From: Chloroflexota bacterium
GTDB lineage: Bacteria > Chloroflexota > UBA6077
Length of the DNA stretch: 6,672 bases
Assembly: GCA_023380955.1 (NCBI GenBank)
Contig: JAMCTB010000011.1
Location: 1-6,672, forward strand
Direction of reading: 5' to 3'
Below, piece by piece: positions 1 through 5,198 of this stretch. The notes under the pieces were generated by a model. That model was not told where the DNA came from and did no database searches. It saw nothing but the letters and a program-made list of their open reading frames with translations. A program made the translations under genes and the position numbers. Within the stretch, counting starts at the first letter, position 1, and the number at the start of each line of letters is the position of its first letter.

Positions 1-719
1 AGCGACTCGGGGATCCTGGGGTTGAGCCGGCGCGGCGGCACCGGATCCTCCTGGATCTGCTTGAGGGCCACCACCACGGAGGTCTCGCCCTCGAAGGGGA
101 GCCGGCCGGTGGCCATCTCGTACAGAAGGACGCCGGTCGCGTAGAGGTCGGAGGAGGCGGTGCTCTGCTCCCCCTTGGCCTGCTCGGGGGATATGTAGTG
201 GGCGGATCCCACCACGTAGCCCGACTGGGTCAGGGAGGCAGCCCCCAGGGCCACGGCGATCCCGAAATCGGCGATCTTCGCCCACCCATCCCGAGTCACC
301 AGGATGTTGTGGGCCTTCACGTCCCGATGCACGATCCCGTGCTGGTGGGCGTACTCCAGCCCCTCGCAGATCTGCCGGCCCAGCTCTATGATCCGGGCGG
401 CGCCCAGCGGGGCTTCCTCCTGGAGGATCTCCTTCAGGGTCCGGCCGGGCACCAACTCCATGACGATGTACTGGGTCCCTGCCTCGGAACCCACGTCGTA
501 GACGGCCACGATGTTGGGGTGGGAGAGGGCGGCGGACGATCGGGCCTCCCGCTGGAACCGGGCCAGGAAACCGGGATCGGCTGCGAACTGCTCCCGCAGC
601 ACCTTGACCGCCACCTTCCGGCCCAGCAGCAGGTCCTCGGCCTCGTAGACCACGGCCATGCCGCCCTCACCCAGGAGGGCAGACAGCTGGTATCGCCCGT
701 TTAGCACCCTACCTATCAT
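1..719 (-). CDS. Ser/Thr protein kinase, PknB-like, N-terminal catalytic domain (partial at left edge)
   Basis: A Hanks-type Ser/Thr kinase phosphorylates proteins on Ser or Thr, usually as a membrane-anchored signalling receptor. The 239 residues present cover most of the catalytic domain. Visible elements in order are the glycine loop GEGGMAVVY (17-25), ATP-binding Lys39 in VAVKV, helix-C Glu58, the catalytic loop HRDVKAHN (131-138, Asp133), DFG (151-153), the activation-segment end SPE (177-179) and the DLYATGVLLYEM helix (191-202). The start MIGRVLNGRYQL is typical of bacterial kinases of this group and supports the ATG at 717-719, although no good ribosome site precedes it. The open frame runs off the left edge, so the C-terminal lobe end and any transmembrane or PASTA region cannot be seen. 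One small oddity is Ala136, where most relatives have Pro in HRDVKPxN. It is transcribed divergently from the P-loop kinase gene. The family assignment is secure; substrate and physiological role are unknown. Confidence 0.96.
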   Translation of the reverse strand, partial: MIGRVLNGRYQLSALLGEGGMAVVYEAEDLLLGRKVAVKVLREQFAADPGFLARFQREARSSAALSHPNIVAVYDVGSEAGTQYIVMELVPGRTLKEILQEEAPLGAARIIELGRQICEGLEYAHQHGIVHRDVKAHNILVTRDGWAKIADFGIAVALGAASLTQSGYVVGSAHYISPEQAKGEQSTASSDLYATGVLLYEMATGRLPFEGETSVVVALKQIQEDPVPPRRLNPRIPES

Positions 720-782
720 GTAGCGCTTTCAAGGGAAGACAAAAGCAAGAATGGTGGGCAATCGGCGGCAAAAACCCATGGA

Positions 783-811
783 ATTCTACACGATGGCCCC
801 CCTCCGGTCCA
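783..811 (-). promoter_or_regulatory. candidate sigma-A promoter for the Ser/Thr kinase gene
   Basis: Read on the minus strand, TGGACC (806-811, four of six matches to TTGACA) and TAGAAT (783-788, five of six matches to TATAAT) are separated by exactly 17 bases. Transcription would begin near 776 and leave a leader of about 57 nt before the ATG at 719. The call rests on sequence match only. Confidence 0.4.
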
Positions 812-838
812 CCGCCCCAGGAGTGTTGTATTATGTTG

Positions 839-861
839 GGGGCGCACGGGCGGTGCGCCCC
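839..861. repeat. perfect 9-bp inverted repeat (hairpin or operator) upstream of the P-loop kinase
   Basis: GGGGCGCAC (839-847) and GTGCGCCCC (853-861) are exact reverse complements around a 5-base loop (848-852). On the plus strand it lies about 65 bp before the GTG start and five bases after a TATTAT (829-834) that resembles a -10 box but has no good -35 partner. It could be a 5'-end hairpin in the mRNA or a binding site for a dimeric regulator. It has no T-run, so a terminator is unlikely. A further weak stem (CGGGC/GCCCG, 889-902) follows it in the same leader. Confidence 0.5.
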
Positions 862-912
862 TACTGGCAGCTCGCACCCTGGGGCGGTCTCGGGCATTCG
901 CCCGCCAGAGGG

Positions 913-920
913 GGGAGGGG
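913..920 (+). promoter_or_regulatory. ribosome binding site that fixes the GTG start at 926
   Basis: The purine run GGGAGGGG ends five bases before GTG 926 (the GGAGG core at 914-918 is seven bases away). This spacing favours GTG 926 over the upstream in-frame ATG at 833-835, which would run translation through the perfect inverted repeat and add a proline/glycine-rich tail with no domain character. Confidence 0.7.
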
Positions 921-925
921 AAACG

Positions 926-1501
926 GTGGAGAGGGAAGGGCCCGCGGTGCCGGCCGGACCGTCGCCGGTGCCCGGCCGAAAGGCTCCAACCCTGATCGTC
1001 ATGGTCGGCCCGCCGGGCACGGGGAAATCCTACCTGGTCCGGCTGCTGGCCGAGCGAGTGGCGGTCAAGGTGATCGAAACCGACGAGATCCGCCACCGGC
1101 TCAGCCCTCACCCCAGCTACACGGCGGCGGAGAACCGCAAGGTCTTTCACATAGCCCACCGGAGGATCGATCGCCTCCTCCGGCAAGGCAAGAACGTCAT
1201 CTTCGATGCCACCAACATCTACGAGTACGGGAGGCGAACCCTCTACCGCATGGCCGAGAGCGACGGCGCTCACCTGCTGATCGTGCGGACCGTGGCCCCC
1301 GACGAGGTGGTGGAGGAGAGGCTGCGGAGGCGGATAGAGCGCTTGAACCCGGAGGACCGGTCCGAGGCGGGCTGGGAGGTGTATCTGCGGATGAAGGCGG
1401 AGTTCGAGGAGATCAGCCGCCCCCACATGGTGGTGGACACCTCCGAGCCGCTGGAGCCGGCCCTCGAGGAGATCGTGAAGTTCGTGCAGGGGGAAGATTG
1501 A
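926..1501 (+). CDS. P-loop kinase-like ATPase, AAA_33 type
   Basis: A 191-residue predicted nucleotide-binding phosphotransferase. It has a Walker A motif GPPGTGKS (28-35), a substrate-side ETDEIRHRL segment (Asp53), a VIFDATN strand (91-97) and an arginine-rich lid region around EERLRRRIERL (130-140). This pattern matches the small P-loop kinases grouped as AAA_33, relatives of the T4 polynucleotide kinase 5'-kinase domain, but the substrate cannot be told from sequence. The first 20 or so residues are proline-rich and precede the domain. The GTG start is chosen from the ribosome site. Its TGA stop overlaps the TTG start of the lipid kinase gene (TTGA), so the two are very likely translated from one mRNA. 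It could instead be a small-molecule kinase or an RNA/DNA end kinase. The P-loop fold is secure and the specific function is open. Confidence 0.9.
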   Translation: MEREGPAVPAGPSPVPGRKAPTLIVMVGPPGTGKSYLVRLLAERVAVKVIETDEIRHRLSPHPSYTAAENRKVFHIAHRRIDRLLRQGKNVIFDATNIYEYGRRTLYRMAESDGAHLLIVRTVAPDEVVEERLRRRIERLNPEDRSEAGWEVYLRMKAEFEEISRPHMVVDTSEPLEPALEEIVKFVQGED

Positions 1502-2427
1502 AGGCCCTGTTGATCCACAACCCGAGGGCGGGGCAACGGGACCACCGCCGGGAGATCGCGGAGTCCGTCACCCGTCTCTCCTCCGCCGGCTGGGAGGTGG
1601 AGGTGGTTGTATCCCCCTCCGCCGGCGAGCTGGAGCGCGCGGTGCGGGCCGCCGTGGTGGCCGGCGTGGAGGTGGTGATAGCCGCCGGAGGGGATGGCAC
1701 CCTGAACCTGGCCATCCAGGCCCTGGCCCACCAGCACCCGGCACTGGGGGTCCTCCCCATGGGCACGACCAACGTGTGGGCCAGGGAGGTGGGAATCCCC
1801 CTGAACGTCCGCCGGGCCACGGAGATGCTGCTGACGGGGGAGGTAGCGAGGGCGGACCTGGGGATGGCCAACAGCCGCTACTTTCTCTTCGTCGCCGGCG
1901 TGGGTTTCGATGCCTCGGTGACCCAGAACATGGATCCAACGGCGAAGCGCAGGCTGGGGATGCTGGCCTACGTGATCGCTGCCGGCGTCGAGGCGCTGAA
2001 GCTTCGCGGAGTGGAGGCCACCATCGTCGCCGACGGCCTGGTGTCGCGGGAGAGGGTGCTGATGGTAGTGGCCAGCAACATCCGCCTCTACGGTGGGGTG
2101 CTGAACATGGCCCCTCAGGCCTTCGCCGACGACGGACTGCTGGACGTCTGGGCATTCCGGGGTCGGGGCGTCCTGGAGGGGGCAATCCACGCCGCCAGCG
2201 TCCTGCTGGGCCGCCACGCCAGGGATCGGGGAGCCCGCTTCTACCGCTGCTCGAGGCTGTCCATCGCCGCCAAGGGGTCCCTGCCAGTGCAGTTGGACGG
2301 CGACTACGTCGGGACCACGCCGGTCACCCTGCAGGTCGCGCCGAAGGCGCTGCGGGTGCTGGTCCCGCCCGGCCCGCACCCCATGTTCCGGCAGCCGGCG
2401 GAGAGAGCGCTCGGTCCCGAGCGCTGA
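1498..2427 (+). CDS. diacylglycerol kinase family lipid kinase (DagK/YegS/BmrU-like)
   Basis: A 309-residue soluble lipid kinase that uses ATP to phosphorylate a lipid alcohol such as diacylglycerol, recycling it toward phosphatidic acid at the membrane. Visible family motifs are NPRAG (8-12), the nucleotide-binding GGDGTLN (64-70), PMGTTNVWAREVGIP (87-101), GVGFDAS (134-140), DDGLLDV (211-217) and LDGDYVG (266-272). The length matches the family. The TTG start at 1498 overlaps the previous stop by 4 bp, has AGGGGG (1488-1493) in front and puts the first strand KALLIHNPRAG at the usual N-terminal place. A longer in-frame extension reaching back to 751 is only a shadow of the upstream gene. 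One deviation is DGD where many members have DGE at the C-terminal catalytic segment. The true substrate could be diacylglycerol, undecaprenol, a sphingoid base or another lipid. Confidence 0.92.
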   Translation: MKALLIHNPRAGQRDHRREIAESVTRLSSAGWEVEVVVSPSAGELERAVRAAVVAGVEVVIAAGGDGTLNLAIQALAHQHPALGVLPMGTTNVWAREVGIPLNVRRATEMLLTGEVARADLGMANSRYFLFVAGVGFDASVTQNMDPTAKRRLGMLAYVIAAGVEALKLRGVEATIVADGLVSRERVLMVVASNIRLYGGVLNMAPQAFADDGLLDVWAFRGRGVLEGAIHAASVLLGRHARDRGARFYRCSRLSIAAKGSLPVQLDGDYVGTTPVTLQVAPKALRVLVPPGPHPMFRQPAERALGPER

Positions 2428-2435
2428 GTGCCGGG

Positions 2436-2497
2436 GCCCTCCCTCTCCCCTTGGGAGAGGCGTGACGCTGCTCCGGCTCGCGTCACGGGGTGAGGGC
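2436..2497. repeat. three-stem folded repeat-like element (REP-like)
   Basis: This intergenic element can fold as a three-way junction. An outer stem GCCCTC (2436-2441) pairs with GAGGGC (2492-2497). Arm 1 is CCTCTCCC (2442-2449), loop CTT, GGGAGAGG (2453-2460). Arm 2 is CGTGACGC (2461-2468), an 11-base loop, GCGTCACG (2480-2487). All three stems are perfectly complementary. Arm 1 and the GGGGTGAGGG edge look like dispersed REP-type elements seen in many GC-rich bacterial genomes, but copy number cannot be judged from one copy. It lies 8 bp after the lipid kinase stop, so it may end or protect that transcript. There is no T-run for intrinsic termination. Confidence 0.6.
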
Positions 2498-2502
2498 TGG
2501 GG

Positions 2503-2530
2503 CTGATAGCTGATAGCCGATAGCTGATAG
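2503..2530. repeat. heptad tandem repeat, four units of CYGATAG
   Basis: Four consecutive 7-bp units read CTGATAG, CTGATAG, CCGATAG, CTGATAG, followed by a degenerate CCGACCG. The array begins 6 bases after the folded element and ends 10 bases before the pyk ribosome site. Similar GATAG heptads occur as short tandem repeats in intergenic regions of cyanobacteria and Chloroflexota (from memory). It may be a slippage-prone array or part of a compound mobile repeat. Confidence 0.75.
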
Positions 2531-2540
2531 CCGACCGCTT

Positions 2541-2545
2541 GGAGG
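2541..2545 (+). promoter_or_regulatory. ribosome binding site of pyk
   Basis: GGAGG lies five bases before ATG 2551. It rules out the in-frame TTG at 2539-2541, which overlaps the ribosome site itself. Confidence 0.85.
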
Positions 2546-2550
2546 TTTCG

Positions 2551-3975
2551 ATGCGCAGAACCAAGATCGTTTGCACCCTGGGACCGGCCTCCGCTTCCCC
2601 GGCCACCCTGCGCGCCATGATCCGGGCGGGGATGGACGTCGCCCGCCTCAACTTCTCCCACGGCACCCACGAGAGCCACGCCGCCTTGATGGCGCTGGTG
2701 CGACGGGTGGCCGCGGAGGAGGGTCAGGTGATAGCCATCCTCCAGGACCTCCAGGGCCCCAGGATTCGGGTGGGGGAGATGGCACAGGACGGCATGCCAC
2801 TCGCCGCGGGCAGCCGCTTCGTTCTGACCACCGAGGAGGTGGTGGGCACCAGCGAGAAGGCCACCATACGGGGAGCGGAGCTATCGAAGGACGTGAAGCC
2901 CGGCGATCGGATCCTGCTGGACGACGGTACCCTTGAGATGAAGGTAGTGCGGACCACCAACGCCGAGGTGGAGTGCACCGTCCTCCTGGGCGGGGTGCTG
3001 AAGTCCCACAAGGGGGTCAACGTGCCGGGGCGGACCCTCAGCGTCCCCTCCATCACCGACAAGGACCGGGAAGACCTGGCCTTCGGCATCGAGCAGGGGG
3101 TCGACTACGTGGCCATGTCCTTCGTGCGGTCGGCCGAGGACATCCGGCAGCTGAGGAGGCTGATGGCCGAGCGGGGCGCCGACATCCCCATAATGGCGAA
3201 GATCGAGAAGCACGAGGCCATCGACCGTTTCGGCGAGATCCTGGAGGCGAGCGACGCCATCATGGTCGCTCGCGGGGACCTGGGGATCGAGGTGGCGGCC
3301 GAGCAGGTGCCGCTGCTGCAGAAGATGATCATCGCCAAGTGCGGAGCCGCCGGCAAGCCGGTGGTGACGGCGACCCAGATGCTGGACTCCATGATCCGCA
3401 ACCCCAGGCCAACCCGCGCCGAGGTGAACGACGTGGCCAACGCCATCCTGGACGGGAGCGACGCCACCATGCTGTCCGGCGAGACGGCCGCCGGCGCCTA
3501 CCCGCTGGAGGCGGTGGCGACCATGGCCCGCATCGCGGAGACCACCGACGAGGCCCTGCCCTACGAGGAGTTGACGCGGAAGACGACGGCCGCCAGGATG
3601 CGCAGCGTGACGGACGCCATCGGCCAGGGCACCTGCGAGATGGCCTACGAGCTGGGGGCCAAGGCGATCATCGCCTCCACCGAATCGGGCTACACGGCCC
3701 GGATGATCGCCCGCCACCGCCCGCCCGCCAGGATCATCGCCGCCACCCCCTCTCAGCCCACCCTCCGGCAGCTGGCCCTGGTGTGGGGAGTCCACCCCCA
3801 CCTGACTCCCCGCTACCACAACACCGACGAGATGATCCGGCAGGTGGTGGAGATGGCGGCGCGGGAGAAGCAGGTGGTCCAGGGGGACCTGGTGGTCATC
3901 ACGGCGGGGCTGCCGCTCCCCGCCAGGGGCAGCACCAACCTGCTGAAGCTCCACGTCGTCGGCGAGCCTGTGTAA
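2551..3975 (+). CDS. pyk: pyruvate kinase
   Basis: Transfers phosphate from phosphoenolpyruvate to ADP, giving pyruvate and ATP in the last step of glycolysis in the cytoplasm. The 474 residues match a standard bacterial enzyme without the extra C-terminal PEP-utilizer-like domain. The A domain opens with TKIVCTLGPAS (4-14) and has Arg32, Asn34 and Ser36 in ARLNFSHGT. LQDLQGPRIRVG (64-75) follows, with the B domain at about 70-165. The signature IMAKIEKHEAI (214-224) carries Lys217 and Glu219, ARGDLGIE (240-247) carries Asp243, and ATQMLDSMIRNPRPTRAEV follows at 274-292. The C domain ends with RGSTNLLKLHVV. Glu102 in GTSEK aligns, by my reading, with the residue that marks potassium-dependent enzymes. 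It follows the lipid kinase by 123 bp of repeat DNA, so it may be read from its own promoter or by read-through. It is convergent with the GH57 gene. Confidence 0.98.
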   Translation: MRRTKIVCTLGPASASPATLRAMIRAGMDVARLNFSHGTHESHAALMALVRRVAAEEGQVIAILQDLQGPRIRVGEMAQDGMPLAAGSRFVLTTEEVVGTSEKATIRGAELSKDVKPGDRILLDDGTLEMKVVRTTNAEVECTVLLGGVLKSHKGVNVPGRTLSVPSITDKDREDLAFGIEQGVDYVAMSFVRSAEDIRQLRRLMAERGADIPIMAKIEKHEAIDRFGEILEASDAIMVARGDLGIEVAAEQVPLLQKMIIAKCGAAGKPVVTATQMLDSMIRNPRPTRAEVNDVANAILDGSDATMLSGETAAGAYPLEAVATMARIAETTDEALPYEELTRKTTAARMRSVTDAIGQGTCEMAYELGAKAIIASTESGYTARMIARHRPPARIIAATPSQPTLRQLALVWGVHPHLTPRYHNTDEMIRQVVEMAAREKQVVQGDLVVITAGLPLPARGSTNLLKLHVVGEPV

Positions 3976-3978
3976 TGA

Positions 3979-3997
3979 CTGTAGGGCGGGGCTACAG
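3979..3997. terminator. weak bidirectional hairpin between convergent pyk and GH57 genes
   Basis: CTGTAG (3979-3984) and CTACAG (3992-3997) form a perfect 6-bp stem around a 7-base G-rich loop, in the 16-bp gap between the two stop codons and including the GH57 stop. No T-run follows on either strand, so intrinsic termination is only a possibility based on position. Confidence 0.25.
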
Positions 3998-5197
3998 GTA
4001 CACGTCCAACGCGTTCAGGAAGTTGCGGTAGACCTGCTGCTGCTCCCAGATGATCCCCCCGGGACCCAGCTTCCACCACTCGTCGGGGGTGAAGTAGGCG
4101 GAGACCTCCGCCTCGGAGCCACCGCGACCGAACCACTGGATCAGGTGCAGGTTGTCCGACTGGAGAAGCCAGAGGGCCAGATCCAGGATCTTGGCGTCCT
4201 TGGTGAGCAGGGCCGTGTTGTAGACGTTCAGCATCAGCTGGAAGATCGCCTGCTGCGCGCCGTTGCCCAGGAAGAACTCCATCCCGCCCGAGCCCGCCCA
4301 GGTGCTGGGAAAGACGGGCAACGGGAGATCGTGGCTCCGATCGCCGTACTTGGCTATCGCCTCGCTGGGCGTCAGGAAGCCCATTTTCCGCCGCCGCACC
4401 TCGCCGGGGAGCCAGCGCAGGAACTCGAAGATCCCAGTGTCCACCGAGTGATGCTCGCCGAAGGTCTCGTAATCCCAGGCCAGGAAGACGAAATCCCCCC
4501 GCGCTTCCCTCAACCAGTGGCCGTAGCTATCGGCCGCTAGAGGCCATCCCGACCAGGTGCGGTTGGAGAAGCGGTACCCGACGTCGTCGCTCAGCTCGTA
4601 GGCTCGGGTGAACAGCTTCAGCCTCTTCCCGTGATCGTAGAGATGGGTGGCGTCCCTCCACTCCATCACCCAGGGTCGCCCGTCCATCACGGTCCCCTGG
4701 AAGCCGGCCTTGTCCAGGGCGTGGTAGATGGCGTCGGACATGCACATCTCGGTGGTATCCGTGATCACCGGTCGCTTCCCGAAGGTCTGCTCCAGGTAAG
4801 CTGCAGCCCAGTGCATCCGCTCGATGAACCGCTCCAAGTCCACCAACAGAATGAAGCTGTGGTAGGGCTCAACCCCGATCAGCTCCACATTCTCGTGCCG
4901 CACCAGCCGCTGGAAGAGGGCCAACAGCTCCTGATCCCACATCTCGGCCTGGCACAGGAAGGACACCGAGAATCCGATCGAGAACTTGAAGCCCTCATCC
5001 ACCAGCTCGAGGAAGGTGCGGGTGGCGGGGTAGTAGCACCACTTGGCCACCTTCCGGAAGTACCGCTCGTTCATCCGCTCATCGAAGAGGCAGCGCTCGA
5101 TATCCTCCGGCACAGCGCCTCTCGGGATTGGCTGGGCCGGCAGCTTCACGCGCCTGGGCTGATGGACGACGGCATAGACTACCAGGTCGTTTGCCAT
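3992..5197 (-). CDS. glycoside hydrolase family 57 alpha-amylase-like enzyme
   Basis: A 401-residue GH57 protein of the MJ1611 alpha-amylase type, expected to hydrolyse or rearrange alpha-1,4-glucan by a retaining mechanism. The family's conserved regions can be followed in order: HQP (12-14) near the N terminus; HENVELIGVEPYHS (101-114); DTTEMCMSD (147-155) with Glu150 at the nucleophile position; WDYETFGEHH (241-250) with Asp242 at the acid/base position; and LALWLLQSDNLHLIQWFG (340-357) as region five. Both catalytic residues are therefore present, unlike in the catalytically dead amylase-like relatives. No signal peptide is visible, so it should act in the cytoplasm. The ATG at 5197 has GGAGG five bases before it, embedded in the end of the glycosyltransferase gene, whose stop is one base away. 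Branching or glucanotransferase activity cannot be excluded. Family call is firm, exact reaction inferred. Confidence 0.9.
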   Translation of the reverse strand: MANDLVVYAVVHQPRRVKLPAQPIPRGAVPEDIERCLFDERMNERYFRKVAKWCYYPATRTFLELVDEGFKFSIGFSVSFLCQAEMWDQELLALFQRLVRHENVELIGVEPYHSFILLVDLERFIERMHWAAAYLEQTFGKRPVITDTTEMCMSDAIYHALDKAGFQGTVMDGRPWVMEWRDATHLYDHGKRLKLFTRAYELSDDVGYRFSNRTWSGWPLAADSYGHWLREARGDFVFLAWDYETFGEHHSVDTGIFEFLRWLPGEVRRRKMGFLTPSEAIAKYGDRSHDLPLPVFPSTWAGSGGMEFFLGNGAQQAIFQLMLNVYNTALLTKDAKILDLALWLLQSDNLHLIQWFGRGGSEAEVSAYFTPDEWWKLGPGGIIWEQQQVYRNFLNALDVYL

Positions 5198-5198
5198 T

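Noticed and set aside
198..704. Plus-strand open frame across the Ser/Thr kinase region
   Set aside because: The minus strand encodes all kinase catalytic motifs without interruption; the plus frame is composition-driven.
833..925. ATG 833 as the start of the P-loop kinase
   Set aside because: No ribosome site precedes it, it lies in the TATTAT element and the added residues cross the inverted repeat; GTG 926 has a strong ribosome site.
751..1497. Long N-terminal extension of the lipid kinase frame starting at 751
   Set aside because: It runs out of frame through the whole P-loop kinase gene, is Arg/Gly/Pro-rich and domain-free, and the DAGK fold begins exactly at the TTG at 1498 with its own ribosome site.
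2436..2497. tRNA or known structured RNA gene
   Set aside because: The fold has only three stems, no anticodon or T-arm consensus and no recognisable riboswitch core; a REP-like element fits better.
2503..2530. CRISPR-like array
   Set aside because: Units are only 7 bp, directly adjacent with no spacers; this is a simple tandem repeat.
1270..2679. Long minus-strand open frame antisense to the lipid kinase
   Set aside because: Composition is His/Gly/Arg/Pro-rich with no motif, and its SAISY-type peptide repeats come from reading the heptad array backwards. The sense strand has clear family motifs.
2881..4031. Long open frames on both strands overlapping pyruvate kinase
   Set aside because: High-GC shadow frames; pyruvate kinase is unambiguous throughout.
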